From Anabaena cylindrica PCC 7122 (lineage in GTDB: Bacteria; Cyanobacteriota; Cyanobacteriia; Cyanobacteriales; Nostocaceae): a stretch of DNA of 64,000 nucleotides. The notes beneath the pieces were generated by a model. That model had not been told where the DNA came from, made no database searches, and was given only the letters and a program-made list of their open reading frames with translations. The stretch covers positions 5,508,001 to 5,572,000 of the forward strand of contig NC_019771.1 of the NCBI RefSeq assembly GCF_000317695.1, read 5' to 3'. Position 1 is the stretch's first letter. Every line of letters begins with the position of its first letter. A program made the translations under genes and the position numbers. Of this stretch, positions 35,881-45,173 are shown piece by piece.

Positions 35881-36213
35881 TTAATTTGATTGATAATCTT
35901 TACAACCAATTGCTTCTTCAGTATTAGCAATGCATGGATTTACAGTACATTTGAGACGATAATTATTAGTAAAAAACTGGCAATTATGGCAGGGAATTTT
36001 GTGCATTTTTTGAGCAGTTTTCACAGTATCTTTTGTTGCTGTCCATAAATTCAGAATCACCAAAATAATTATCGTCCAAGCAATGACAAAGCAAATTGGA
36101 ATCAAAAATGGCTGTATGCCATGCATGAGGAAAAATATAAAATTTAACACGGCAAGTTCTAATACAAGTGAGGAGTTAGAAATTAATATAACTCCTAACT
36201 CCTCATTGATCAC
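35881..36213 (-). CDS. Small cyanobacterial membrane protein with conserved cysteines
   Basis: A 110-aa protein. A hydrophobic N-terminal half with one or two TM helices (about 16-31 and 35-57) leads to a cytoplasmic-type helix TVKTAQKMHKI and a Cys-rich tail: CHNC, then KCTVNPC and GCKDYQSN. Five cysteines with CxxC spacing suggest metal or redox chemistry. I recognise the tail (KIPCHNCQFFTNNYRLKCTV) as conserved in cyanobacteria, but know no function. Translation could start at the internal Met before HGIQPF. It ends the chlG strand group, 22 bases after chlG, and may be co-transcribed with it. Confidence 0.72.
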   Translation of the reverse strand: MINEELGVILISNSSLVLELAVLNFIFFLMHGIQPFLIPICFVIAWTIIILVILNLWTATKDTVKTAQKMHKIPCHNCQFFTNNYRLKCTVNPCIANTEEAIGCKDYQSN

Positions 36214-36235
36214 TTCTAGCTAAAGATATATTAAA

Positions 36236-37270
36236 TTAAACGCCGGCATGACCTAAAGCAATACCTGTCACCAGCATTCCCAGTACCAAGAAGGGTTGAG
36301 CGCTGGCTTGATATTTGACATCATTGGCTATGGGATCACGGAGGAAATACATATCCTGGAAAGTGATTTGGGGAATGATCAATAATACCAAGATGGCAGC
36401 GTACAAGTTCTCATGAATACTGACGAGATAGGCAGCAACTAAACCTTGGAATAAGTCAATCATGACTACACAAATCAAGGCAGCATTTTGAATACCAAAC
36501 ATGACTGGTAGTGATTGTAATCCTAATTGGCGATCGCCCTCAACACTCTTGAAGTCGTTGACAATAGCGATTCCTAAGCCAGCCAAGCTGTAAAATAGGG
36601 TTAGAACTACAATCCGCCAATTAAGTTCACCGAACAACGCATGACCAGCCCACCAAGGTAAAGCAATGTAACTTGCACCCAAAGCATAATTCCCTAACCA
36701 TCCATTTTGCTTCAGTTTCAATGGTGGTGCAGAATAGATGTAAGCGATAAATGTCCCAAAAATCGACAATAAAAGGACATTAGGGACTGGATGACCTGCC
36801 CATAAATCTAAGGTGTAGGCTACCCCATATCCTAGTAAGAGTAAAACAATAATTTGGCTAATTACTTGCTTTTCTGAAATTGCCCCGGAAGGAATAGGCC
36901 GGTAAGGTTCATTAATAGCGTCAATTTCTCGGTCATAGTAATCATTGATGGTTTGGGTATAACCTGTCAACAAAGGCCCAGATAGCAACATACAAAGTGC
37001 GGACTTCAAGACATTTTCTAGAGTCCAGGTGTAGTTCCCAGAAGAAGCCGCACCGCAGACTACACCCCAAATGAGGGGAATCCAGGTAATAGGCTTCATC
37101 AATTGCAAGCGGATTTTCCAAATGGAAGTTTCCCCAGGTGATGCACCTTTCATTCCTAGTAGTTGCCGAGTTTTCGCATTCCGGGCTTCTGTGGTTGTCG
37201 CTTCCTGACTGGTAGATTCTACAACCTCAGTAGGTTGAGGATTTGGGTTAATAGGCGTAGATTCGGACAT
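36236..37270 (-). CDS. chlG: Chlorophyll synthase ChlG
   Basis: A 344-aa UbiA-superfamily prenyltransferase that attaches the phytyl or geranylgeranyl chain to chlorophyllide, the last step of chlorophyll synthesis, in the thylakoid membrane. The two Asp-rich motifs are intact: NDYYDREIDAINEPYRP at about residues 127-143 and DFKSVEGDRQLGLQSLP at about 238-254. About eight TM helices follow a polar 40-residue N-terminus that is conserved among cyanobacteria. The adjacent get3d, petP and Cys-rich membrane protein genes place it in a photosynthetic membrane-biogenesis neighbourhood. Confidence 0.97.
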   Translation of the reverse strand: MSESTPINPNPQPTEVVESTSQEATTTEARNAKTRQLLGMKGASPGETSIWKIRLQLMKPITWIPLIWGVVCGAASSGNYTWTLENVLKSALCMLLSGPLLTGYTQTINDYYDREIDAINEPYRPIPSGAISEKQVISQIIVLLLLGYGVAYTLDLWAGHPVPNVLLLSIFGTFIAYIYSAPPLKLKQNGWLGNYALGASYIALPWWAGHALFGELNWRIVVLTLFYSLAGLGIAIVNDFKSVEGDRQLGLQSLPVMFGIQNAALICVVMIDLFQGLVAAYLVSIHENLYAAILVLLIIPQITFQDMYFLRDPIANDVKYQASAQPFLVLGMLVTGIALGHAGV

Positions 37271-37392
37271 AAGGTGTAATGGTAATGGGTGATTGGTGAT
37301 TGGTAATGGGTAATGAGTGATTGGTAATAGGTTACAGGGTAATTATTCCCCAGTTTCCAGTCGCCGATCCCCAGTACCCAATCCCCCAATCC

Positions 37393-38493
37393 CTAAAAAG
37401 AAATTATCAAATAATTATTCTGAAACTTAGCGCCAGTGATGGGTCTACCACTTAAGGCAGGAGGTAGGAAGATATTGCGCCGTTGATCTCCGGCTTCTAC
37501 CGTGACTTCTGGCCCGTACTGGGTGAGTTTGACTTGCTTTTTGTCAAACCCAGGCAAAAATAAGCGTACTTGACGATTATGAACGTCGATTTCAATTGGT
37601 TTGGGAGTTTGTAATGCTTGCGCTACGAAGTTGGGTAAAGCATCTATCAAAGGTTGCCATTCACCGTTAGAGACATCAGGAACGATGCTCACAGGTAGGG
37701 GTGTAAACTCTTCTGATAGGTCGGTGTTTTCTCCAGCAGACACTAAAATAGCGCCACCAATAGTTAAACCAACTTGTTGGGCAGTACCCCAAAGAAAGCG
37801 GGAATTTGCAACATCAATTGGGTCTGGAGTTGTCACCAAAAAGGCGGCGACGCGATGGGGATCTGCGATCGCATCTTTACCTTGTTCGAGAAAATTATTA
37901 ACTTGGTTAGTGGGTTGGGCAAAGTTATCTGCCGTCCAGTTAACATTAAAAAAGCTGGTAATCAGCGGTTGAATCAAGGGTGATTCTGTAATTGTTTTGC
38001 CCAAGTCAGAATTGACAAACAATTGCCGAAATCGCCGGACATACCAACTCATGGATTCTGGCATTCCCAACATCCGCAAGGTGGAAGAATCGCCTGTGCC
38101 ATCGTAGATAATCGCGTCATATTTGCCACTGGCATCATATTCACGAATAGCATTGAGAGCCAAGGCGTTATCCATGCCCGGTAATACTACCAGTTCTTGA
38201 CCATAAACCTCTTTAAAAATAGGCGTGCGGAGGTATTGCGCCTCAAGTTTTTTTGCTTCTTCCCAGTTACGTTCTAGCAGTACAGATGATTGAAACTGTA
38301 CTGCTTGCAAGTTGGGAGCGATTTCCTGGGGGTCAGGAGTGAGAGAAGTATCTAAGAGAATTGGCAATGTTGGCTCTGCAAGTCCTGCTAGGAGTACCCG
38401 TTTGCCTTGGTTTGCCAATAACTTGGCCGCTGCGATCGCTATTTTGCTACGAGCGATGCCGCTTTTGCCTAAAAATGTCAGTATCAAGGCCAT
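37393..38493 (-). CDS. get3d: Get3d, ArsA/Get3-like ATPase with C-terminal alpha-crystallin-like domain
   Basis: A 366-aa protein from ATG 38493 (MALILTFLGKSG), chosen over the upstream codon because GGAAATCAAGTA precedes it and the P-loop then lies at the usual distance. The SIMIBI ATPase begins FLGKSGIARSKIAIAA, a P-loop deviating from GKGGVGKT. DAIIYDGTGDSSTLRM is the switch region. The last ~90 residues (EIDVHNRQVRLFLPGFDKK to the end) form a small-heat-shock-like beta-sandwich. This fusion defines Get3d of cyanobacteria and plastids, proposed to handle hydrophobic membrane-protein segments linked to photosynthesis. It lies 122 bases upstream of chlG on the same strand. Confidence 0.88.
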   Translation of the reverse strand: MALILTFLGKSGIARSKIAIAAAKLLANQGKRVLLAGLAEPTLPILLDTSLTPDPQEIAPNLQAVQFQSSVLLERNWEEAKKLEAQYLRTPIFKEVYGQELVVLPGMDNALALNAIREYDASGKYDAIIYDGTGDSSTLRMLGMPESMSWYVRRFRQLFVNSDLGKTITESPLIQPLITSFFNVNWTADNFAQPTNQVNNFLEQGKDAIADPHRVAAFLVTTPDPIDVANSRFLWGTAQQVGLTIGGAILVSAGENTDLSEEFTPLPVSIVPDVSNGEWQPLIDALPNFVAQALQTPKPIEIDVHNRQVRLFLPGFDKKQVKLTQYGPEVTVEAGDQRRNIFLPPALSGRPITGAKFQNNYLIISF

Positions 38494-38580
38494 TACTTGA
38501 TTTCCAATTACCGCCTGTCTTGTCAACTCCAACTTAGCACTGAACCAATACTCTCAGCCGAAGTTAACGACTTTTCACCC

Positions 38581-38772
38581 CTATACTATTTTGATTTCAT
38601 CTTCAAAAAACCAAGTAGAGGAGTTATCGTCAAATTTGACTACTACGCCGATTCCCGCACCGTCAGTGACTTTGTAGCCTTCGATGATGCCTATTTTTCC
38701 TAGTTTTTGAGCAATTACAGCAGATACGCGATCGCGCAACCGAAACACCTTCACCTTTTGTCCAATTTCCAT
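38581..38772 (-). CDS. petP: Cytochrome b6f-associated subunit PetP
   Basis: A 63-aa SH3-like protein matching PetP (DUF2862), a peripheral cytoplasmic-side subunit of the cyanobacterial cytochrome b6f complex involved in regulating electron flow. Visible features are MEIGQKVKVFRLRDRVS, the GKIGIIEGYKV turn and TWFFEDEI near the C-terminus. Length fits the family (about 65-70). It lies 87 bases upstream of get3d and in the same direction, so petP-get3d-chlG may be one transcription unit. Confidence 0.9.
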   Translation of the reverse strand: MEIGQKVKVFRLRDRVSAVIAQKLGKIGIIEGYKVTDGAGIGVVVKFDDNSSTWFFEDEIKIV

Positions 38773-38971
38773 GATCTAGTTACAATTCAATAAACCAAAT
38801 CTCAGTGTAGCGGAATCTGTGACTTAGTTAGAAGCGACGCAATCAGAAAATCAGGAAATCACTCACCTCTAGAGTTGCTTTCCCCGTAGGAGTGGGGTTC
38901 CCTAGCCCTCGCTTATATTGCGTTCTACATACAGTCATTTAGATTAGTTATAGAAGAATTACCCAATCACC

Positions 38972-39760
38972 GTGAAAACAGACACAATTTTCTATAGTTT
39001 ATTTCAAGCATTTCCTAGCATTTTTTTTGAACTAATTAATCAGTCTCCCTCAGAAGCAGTTGTGTATGAATTTACATCCCGTGAAGTTAAACAACTGGCT
39101 TTTCGCTTAGATGGTTTATTTTTGCCAATTACCAAAGAGTCAAAAAAACCATTTTATGTGGTTGAAGTTCAGTTTCAGCCAGATGATGATTTATATTATC
39201 GTCTCTTTGCGGAAATTTGCCTCTACTTGCGACAATACAAACCGCCTTATCCTTGGCAGGCTGTTATTATATATCCTAGTCGTAGCATAGAAAGAGAACA
39301 GCCTTTACAATTTGGCGAAATCTTGCTGCTGGAGAGAGTTAAACGTATCTATTTAGATGAGTTAGGAGAGGGTTCTTTAGGGGTAGGAGTTGTTAAACTA
39401 GTAATTGAAACCGAAGACACTGCACCAGAACTAGCAAAACGGTTAATTGCTCAAGCAAATCAACAAATAAATGATACAACTACTAAACGAGATATCATCA
39501 ACCTAATTGAGACAATTATCGTTTATAAATTACCCAAAAAAAGCCGAGAGGAGATTGAAGCAATGTTAGGCTTAAGTGAATTAAAACAAACCAAGGTTTA
39601 TCAAGAAGCTTTATTAGAAGGTAGACAGGAAGGTATAGCTGAAACAACCAGAAAATTAGCTTTAAACTTATTACAAATTGGTATGAGTTTAGAGCAAATT
39701 TCAGAAGTTACTGAATTGTCTCTTGCACAAGTTCGTGCTTTACAACAGGAAATTAAATAG
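38972..39760 (+). CDS. Rpn/DUF2887-family PD-(D/E)XK nuclease-like protein
   Basis: A 262-aa protein from a GTG start. MKTDTIFYSLFQAFP at the start, RLDGLFLP and FYVVEVQFQPDD are the hallmarks of the cyanobacterial branch of Rpn-type 'recombination-promoting nuclease/putative transposase' proteins. The Asp in RLDG and the E-x-Q in VEVQ form a PD-(D/E)XK-like active site. A helical C-terminus ends with the family's LALNLLQIGMSLEQISEVT repeat-like tail. These genes occur in many copies per cyanobacterial genome, and function in the cell is uncertain. No terminal repeats suggest mobility here. Confidence 0.88.
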   Translation: MKTDTIFYSLFQAFPSIFFELINQSPSEAVVYEFTSREVKQLAFRLDGLFLPITKESKKPFYVVEVQFQPDDDLYYRLFAEICLYLRQYKPPYPWQAVIIYPSRSIEREQPLQFGEILLLERVKRIYLDELGEGSLGVGVVKLVIETEDTAPELAKRLIAQANQQINDTTTKRDIINLIETIIVYKLPKKSREEIEAMLGLSELKQTKVYQEALLEGRQEGIAETTRKLALNLLQIGMSLEQISEVTELSLAQVRALQQEIK

Positions 39761-39872
39761 TTCAAATTTTAACTAACTAATCCCACCAGCTAATCAGTAT
39801 TTGCCTGTACTAGACTGCTGGTTTTATTAACTGTCATGGCTTAAAATTAAATCAGTAAGCAGGTATACTCGT

Positions 39873-40748
39873 ATGTTTGTTACAGCCCAACAGCTAGAAC
39901 AACAAATGCCCGATGCGACTCGTTTGTTAAGTGATGAGCCAGAAATGGAAAGTTCTTTACATTATATGCAGTTACTATTGTTAGTAACTAGTTTAGAGTG
40001 GTTATGGCGTGATCAAAACGATTTCTTTATTGGTGCTAATTTGACTATTTATTTTAGTCGTCAGCAGTTAAAAAATCGAGAATTTAGGGGTCCAGATTTC
40101 TTTTTAGTCAAAGATACAGAAAAGCGTCCCCGCACTTCTTGGGTTGTGTGGGAAGAAGACGGAAATTATCCAGATTTAATTATTGAATTATTGTCAGATA
40201 GTACAGCTAAAGTTGACCGCAACCTCAAAAAAAGTTTGTATGAAAGTCGATTTCGTACCCCGGAATATTTTTGGTTTAGCCCCGAAAGTTTAGAATTTAT
40301 GGGTTTCAAACTGGTAGGAAAACAATATCAGGAAATTATACCCAATGAGCAAAGATGGCTTTGGAGTGAAGTCCTAAATTTATATTTAGGTGTAGAAAAT
40401 GCTAAACTTCGCTATTTTACATCGGAAGGTGAGTTAGTACCAACACCAGAAGAAGCTGCTACAAAAATACAACAAGAAGCTCAAGCAGCCCAAAATCAGG
40501 CTTTGGAAGCTGAAAGACAAGCTCAAGCAGCCCAAAATCAGGCTTTGGAAGCTGAAAGACAAGCTCAAGCAGCCCAAAATCAGGCTTTGGAAGCTGCAAG
40601 ACAAGCTCAAGCAGCCCAAAATCAGGCTTTGGAAGCTGAAAGACAAGCTCGTGAGTCAGAACATCTGTTAACAAGTGAAAGAGAGAAAGTACAAATTTTG
40701 GCAGAAAAATTGCGATCGCTTGGAATAGATCCTGACAGTTTGGCTTAA
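39873..40748 (+). CDS. Uma2-family (DUF820) endonuclease-like protein with repeat tail
   Basis: A 291-aa protein. Residues about 1-185 form the Uma2 PD-(D/E)XK fold: REFRGPDFFLV supplies the Asp, and YPDLIIELLS supplies the E-x-L core after WVVWEEDG. The C-terminal ~100 residues are a helical, Ala/Gln/Glu-rich tail made of tandem 14-residue units, ending in a coiled-coil-like SEREKVQILAEKLRSLGID, seen in many cyanobacterial Uma2 paralogs. Function is unproven. It is abundant in cyanobacteria. The gene directly precedes the glycan export genes, probably without functional linkage. Confidence 0.9.
   Translation: MFVTAQQLEQQMPDATRLLSDEPEMESSLHYMQLLLLVTSLEWLWRDQNDFFIGANLTIYFSRQQLKNREFRGPDFFLVKDTEKRPRTSWVVWEEDGNYPDLIIELLSDSTAKVDRNLKKSLYESRFRTPEYFWFSPESLEFMGFKLVGKQYQEIIPNEQRWLWSEVLNLYLGVENAKLRYFTSEGELVPTPEEAATKIQQEAQAAQNQALEAERQAQAAQNQALEAERQAQAAQNQALEAARQAQAAQNQALEAERQARESEHLLTSEREKVQILAEKLRSLGIDPDSLA
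40479..40646 (+). repeat. Four tandem 42-bp units in the Uma2 tail
   Basis: Four consecutive 42-base units (starts at 40479, 40521, 40563, 40605) encode AQAAQNQALEAERQ-type 14-mers. They are nearly identical at DNA level; the third differs by encoding Ala in place of Glu. Copy number is likely to vary between strains by slippage. Confidence 0.93.
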
Positions 40749-40813
40749 ATTAATGCTGACAACCATATAAAATACGCGAATAACTTGGCTGTGGTGTGCA
40801 ATGGTACTTGAGG

Positions 40814-41620
40814 ATGACCCTATCTATCAAAGACAATTTCACTAAGTTGCAAGTAGAGCGTTATTGGGAACTGCTGCAAGTTTTGGTAGCGCGGACTCTC
40901 AAAGTGCGTTATCGAGGTTCCTTCCTGGGTGTTTATTGGTCGCTGTTGAACCCATTAATAATGACAGGCTTATACACCGCAATTTTCGGAACCACCTTCT
41001 CTTCCTATTATGGCAACTCAATCCTAAATTATGTATTAGCAGCCTTCACAGGACTGGTAGTCATCAATTTTTTCTCAGCTTCCACATCTCAAGCTTTAAC
41101 AAGTGTCGTAGGGAATGGCGCATTATTGAACAAAATTCGTCTACCAGTTAGCGTTTTTCCTGTATCAATGATTACGGCAAACGTGTTTCAGTTTTCAGTA
41201 GGAGCATTTCCATTGCTGTCAGTGATGACTTTAATCAATTCCAAAAGTCTAATCAATGTCCTAGCCTTGGTATTTCCATTTTTGGCATTAGTATTAGTTT
41301 CCACAGGAATTGGATTTTTAGTCAGTGCCTTGTATGTATTTTTTAGAGATTTACCTTACTTTTATGAGTTAGTCACCTTTGTGATGTGGATTAGTAGCCC
41401 CATATTTTATCCAGCAGCGATCGTCCCAAAGCAGGTACAGCCCTTTTTAGGCTTAAATCCCCTATCTCCAATTATCGAAAGTCTGCGTCAAATTACATTA
41501 TCGGGTTCTCCACCAGATTTAGGTTTAATTTGGGGTGCTTTACTGAGTGGCATCATTATTTTGTCCCTGGGATGGACTTGTTTTCATATTTGGCGACATC
41601 AGTTTATGGATTTACTATAA
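40814..41620 (+). CDS. wzm: ABC-2 type polysaccharide export permease (Wzm), copy 1
   Basis: A 268-aa inner-membrane permease with six TM helices. FLGVYWSLLNPLIMTGLY and the conserved GLNPLSPIIESLRQ place it in the Wzm/KpsM/TagG group. I start it at the ATG in AGGATGACC because the second copy at 49815 begins at the same sequence and the 18 bases before are not conserved as protein. It exports a lipid-linked glycan across the inner membrane with the ATPase whose ATG follows its stop codon directly. It is nearly identical to copy 2 at 49815. Confidence 0.94.
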   Translation: MTLSIKDNFTKLQVERYWELLQVLVARTLKVRYRGSFLGVYWSLLNPLIMTGLYTAIFGTTFSSYYGNSILNYVLAAFTGLVVINFFSASTSQALTSVVGNGALLNKIRLPVSVFPVSMITANVFQFSVGAFPLLSVMTLINSKSLINVLALVFPFLALVLVSTGIGFLVSALYVFFRDLPYFYELVTFVMWISSPIFYPAAIVPKQVQPFLGLNPLSPIIESLRQITLSGSPPDLGLIWGALLSGIIILSLGWTCFHIWRHQFMDLL

Positions 41621-42364
41621 ATGGAAGTAATCCGCCTAGATAATGTTTCGCTGTGGCGACGCACACAAGAAGAGTTTTCTTATGACCTCAAAAAAACCGT
41701 GCTTTCTATTGTAGAAGGTAAATATCGCCAACCTGCAAAAAAATTAGTGCTGGATCACGTTGCATTAGCAGTTGACAAAGGTGAAAAAATAGGTATCATT
41801 GGTGCGAATGGTTCTGGTAAATCCACACTTTTAAAAATTATTTGTGGGATATTACAACCAAGCATCGGCACAGTGCGCGTCAAGGGTAAAATTGCTCCTT
41901 TAATTGAACTAGGAGCAGGCTTTGATCCAGAAATCTCTGTAATAGACAACATCCTACTTTATGGTGTACTACTGGGTTTTTCCCGAATAGAAATGCGAGA
42001 AAGAGTACATTCAATTTTAGAGTTTGCAGAATTACAGGATTATGCTTTAGTTCCGGTGAAAAGTTTATCTTCTGGCATGGTAGCACGGTTGGGTTTTGCG
42101 ATCGCTACAGACGTACAACCTGATATTTTGATTCTGGATGAAGTTTTATCAGTAGGTGATGAGAGTTTCAAGAATAAATGCAAACAACGAATTGATAAAT
42201 TTTGGAATGCAGAAGCGACCGTTTTGGTAGTATCCCATGATTTGGGTTTTATGAAACAGTCTTGCAAACAGATAATTTGGTTAGAAAAGGGAAAAATCAA
42301 TTTTATAGGAACAGCAGAGCGTGCAGTACAATCTTATCTAGCAGGTCAATTCATCCCAGAATAA
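41621..42364 (+). CDS. wzt: ABC transporter ATPase (Wzt, short form), copy 1
   Basis: A 247-aa ATPase paired with the upstream permease. Walker A is GANGSGKST, the signature LSSGMVARL, Walker B DILILDEVLSVGD and the H-loop VVSHD. The insertion before Walker A (RRTQEEFSYDLKKT) is typical of Wzt/TagH proteins that couple to ABC-2 permeases. It ends soon after the nucleotide-binding domain, so it lacks the C-terminal carbohydrate-binding domain of O9a-type Wzt. This short form is shared with mycobacterial galactan and capsule exporters. It diverges from copy 2 only in the last ~30 residues. Confidence 0.94.
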   Translation: MEVIRLDNVSLWRRTQEEFSYDLKKTVLSIVEGKYRQPAKKLVLDHVALAVDKGEKIGIIGANGSGKSTLLKIICGILQPSIGTVRVKGKIAPLIELGAGFDPEISVIDNILLYGVLLGFSRIEMRERVHSILEFAELQDYALVPVKSLSSGMVARLGFAIATDVQPDILILDEVLSVGDESFKNKCKQRIDKFWNAEATVLVVSHDLGFMKQSCKQIIWLEKGKINFIGTAERAVQSYLAGQFIPE

Positions 42365-43291
42365 ATACAAGTCAAGATAAAATAGTGCGTATATTTTAGA
42401 TTTGTAAAGTTTTGTTTCTAGATTCAATATCTATGCTGACATAGTATAAATCCTGAAGGATTTATAGCTATAAGGTGTAACGAGAATAGGAGGAATTGAT
42501 ACAACTTGGTTGTAAGTTCTTTAATAACCTCCTACCTGTTTTGTATCTATTTAATTGTATTAATAGAACTTACACATTCAGCAGATTCTTTAACCCTCTA
42601 AAAACCTAGGATTTAGGCATCTTCTACATTGTTAAAGCGATAAAAATAATCTTGATTTTCAGAGTTGTTATGTAAGTCCTACTTAAAGAAAAAACCTCAT
42701 CCCAATTCGAGTTTCAGGTGCTATTGAGAAGAATTTCAATACAGTTTTAGAAGCTTTCTTTTAAGCTGAAAATGTTCTGTATCCTCAAAGCCTTTTGAAG
42801 ACATAGTAGGCATTTTACACCCACAGAACACCAAAATCAATGCAATTTAGTTTCTTCGCCATGAACTCATTTTTTCTCATCGCTACTAAGTAAAATGACA
42901 TCATTATAAGGAAAGCCAATGTATAATATTACCTTTAGAAGCACCAAACAATTAAGAAGCAAATAAAACATCAGATTCATTGATTTTTACTGTTAAATAT
43001 TGAGCTAGTATATCTAGACATAAATAAAAAGTGATTTAGGTATAAAATATTTAACTAAAATTGGATATTTAAGGAAAATGGCTACTTTATCAAAACAAAA
43101 AAAGCTAAATCATACATCTATATGACAGAAATTATAATCTGTAATGTAGCAGCAAAAAGTACTATTACTACAGAATAAGTAGTTTTGAATTAAGTGTTTA
43201 TTCTGTTGGCATTTTAACGGATAGTTTGGCATAACAGTTACTGAAGAGCATTTTAAGACAAAATAAAATAAAAATTGAGTAAAAATAAACT
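42365..43291. other. Long non-coding region inside the glycan cluster
   Basis: About 930 bases with no supportable gene. It begins with a strong small hairpin (42445-42466) and an AGGAGG...CCTCCT pairing (about 42489-42532) around ACAACTTGGTTGT. The rest is A/T-rich. The next gene probably has its promoter near the end of this region. Decayed genes cannot be excluded, but I could not match any. Confidence 0.5.
42445..42466 (+). terminator. Hairpin downstream of Wzt copy 1
   Basis: TATAAATCC and GGATTTATA form a perfect 9-bp stem with a TGAA tetraloop, 80 bases after the wzt stop. No T-run follows, so it may be a 3' stabilising or weak terminator structure. Confidence 0.5.
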
Positions 43292-45151
43292 ATGGTTAAC
43301 CAACTAGAATTATCACCCATCTATCAAATTAATCAAAAAGACATATCAAATCATCTTCAAAATATTATTTTTCCTAAAACTGATATTTGCACTGTTGAAG
43401 AACTATTTTTTAGAAATAATTCTCAAGTTTTATTTAACTATGAAAATAATATATTAGAGCTAGAGAAAAGTGGAATAGTTAGCTTTGACACCTATTTCAA
43501 TGCTTTTTCTGTAGACACCTGGAAAGAATATACCAAAGTTAGAAGTATAGAAGTTACTCTCAAATTAAAAGGATCATTCAAAATTAATATTTACAATATA
43601 GATAAATTAGATGAGACTAAAACCTTATTGTCACAAAAAATTATTAATAACAAAAAACTCGAAGAAATAACAGTTTTAGATAACTTCGATATATCTGCAT
43701 ATACAGGAATGATATACCTGGAAATCGAAGCACTAGAAAATATGTGTCAAATGAGTGCAGGGTATTTTTCTACTTTTACAGAATCAGATCCAAACATCAA
43801 ACTAGCAGTTGTTATATGCACATATAAAAGGGAAGGCTATGTTTATAAAAACATGGAATTATTAACAAGATATTTGTTAGAACAAAATGGCTGTGAGAAT
43901 AAATTAGAAGTATTTATTATTGATAACGGTAATACTTTAGAGCAATTTAATAGTCATATAATTCATTTAATACCTAATAAAAATGCAGGAGGAAGTGGCG
44001 GGTTTGCTAGAGGAATGCTGGAAGTTTTAAAACAGCAAAATAAATTTTCACATATTATTCTTATGGATGATGATATTCTCTTCGAGCCAGCAATATTGGA
44101 GAGAATCTGGAATTTTTTGAGTGTAACTAATCAGAAAAACATCTGCCTTGGTAGCAGTATGTTGAGATTGGATAAAAAATACATACAGCATGAAAAAGGA
44201 GCTTATTGGAATAGGGATAAAGGTTTTGTCGCTGTCAAACCCAATATAGATTTGAGAAAACTAACAGCTACTTTATTCAATGAAATAGACGAACATATTG
44301 ATTACAGTGCTTGGTGGTTGTTTTGCTTTCCAGTCAATGCTATCAAAGCTCATGGCTTACCATATCCTTTCTTTATCAGAATGGACGATGTAGAATTTTG
44401 CAAAAGAATAGAGCATAAAATTATAATTCTGAATGGTATATGTGTTTGGCATGAACCATTTGAGAATAAAAAAAGTCCATTAATCGAGTACTACTATTTT
44501 AGAAATAGTATGATTTTCAATTGCCTGTATTTTTATGAAAGTTTTAGTAAAATTAAAGCTATTAAATGGTTTTTAAAACCATTATTTAAAGAATTATTTT
44601 GTTATAGATATGAAACCGCTGAGAGTATTCTCAAAGCAACTATTGATTTTCTGCAAGGTCCTGATGCTCTAGTTGCTAACAAACCAGAAGACAAACACAA
44701 AGAAGTTTCTAAAGTTACGGAAAAAACAGCTAAAAATTCAGAATTACCATTCATATATAGCAAATATATAACCAGTTTAGAAAAAAGTGAAAACAAGTTA
44801 CATAGATTTGTCAGACTCATAACTTTTAATGGTCATCTTTTACCCAATGGATTTTTCTTTAAAGATGATACATTTACCGATAAGGGATATAGTATTGTTC
44901 CAGCTTGGAATGGTAGACCTCTCAACGTTTTTCGAGCCAAAAAAGTTTTATATTACAATTTGCAAACTCAAGAAGGATTTATAGTCAAATTTTCCAGAAT
45001 CAGGTTTTTTAAAGCTTTGATATATGGATTATGGTTAGCCTTAGTGATGTTAATAAAATTACCAGAATTAAAAAAGCTATATATCACTTCATTACCTAAG
45101 CTGACCAGTCAATCTTTCTGGGAAAAGTATCTAGAAATAGAACCCAAATAA
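43292..45151 (+). CDS. GlfT2-like galactofuranosyltransferase (GT2)
   Basis: A 619-aa protein. An N-terminal beta-rich domain (about 1-160) precedes a GT-A fold glycosyltransferase (about 168-400) and a long C-terminal region with a hydrophobic stretch near residues 580-600. VVICTYKREGYV opens the catalytic domain, NKNAGGSGGFARGM follows, and the metal-binding DDD lies in ILMDDDILF. The N-x-GGSGGF motif and the overall N-beta-domain/GT-A architecture match GlfT2, which polymerises galactofuranose from UDP-Galf. The next gene, 22 bases downstream, is UDP-galactopyranose mutase, which makes that donor. Acceptor and linkage cannot be read from sequence. Confidence 0.85.
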   Translation: MVNQLELSPIYQINQKDISNHLQNIIFPKTDICTVEELFFRNNSQVLFNYENNILELEKSGIVSFDTYFNAFSVDTWKEYTKVRSIEVTLKLKGSFKINIYNIDKLDETKTLLSQKIINNKKLEEITVLDNFDISAYTGMIYLEIEALENMCQMSAGYFSTFTESDPNIKLAVVICTYKREGYVYKNMELLTRYLLEQNGCENKLEVFIIDNGNTLEQFNSHIIHLIPNKNAGGSGGFARGMLEVLKQQNKFSHIILMDDDILFEPAILERIWNFLSVTNQKNICLGSSMLRLDKKYIQHEKGAYWNRDKGFVAVKPNIDLRKLTATLFNEIDEHIDYSAWWLFCFPVNAIKAHGLPYPFFIRMDDVEFCKRIEHKIIILNGICVWHEPFENKKSPLIEYYYFRNSMIFNCLYFYESFSKIKAIKWFLKPLFKELFCYRYETAESILKATIDFLQGPDALVANKPEDKHKEVSKVTEKTAKNSELPFIYSKYITSLEKSENKLHRFVRLITFNGHLLPNGFFFKDDTFTDKGYSIVPAWNGRPLNVFRAKKVLYYNLQTQEGFIVKFSRIRFFKALIYGLWLALVMLIKLPELKKLYITSLPKLTSQSFWEKYLEIEPK

Positions 45152-45173
45152 CTATAAGAAGCAGAATAAAAAT

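Noticed and set aside
40479..40646. Regular 42-bp repeat considered as a CRISPR array
   Set aside because: Units abut without unique spacers and are in frame with the Uma2 protein. It is a coding tandem repeat. The same reasoning applies to 51713-51973 and 7018-7200.
40434..40674. Two minus-strand frames of about 70 aa opposite the Uma2 tail
   Set aside because: Repetitive reverse reading of the coding tandem repeat.
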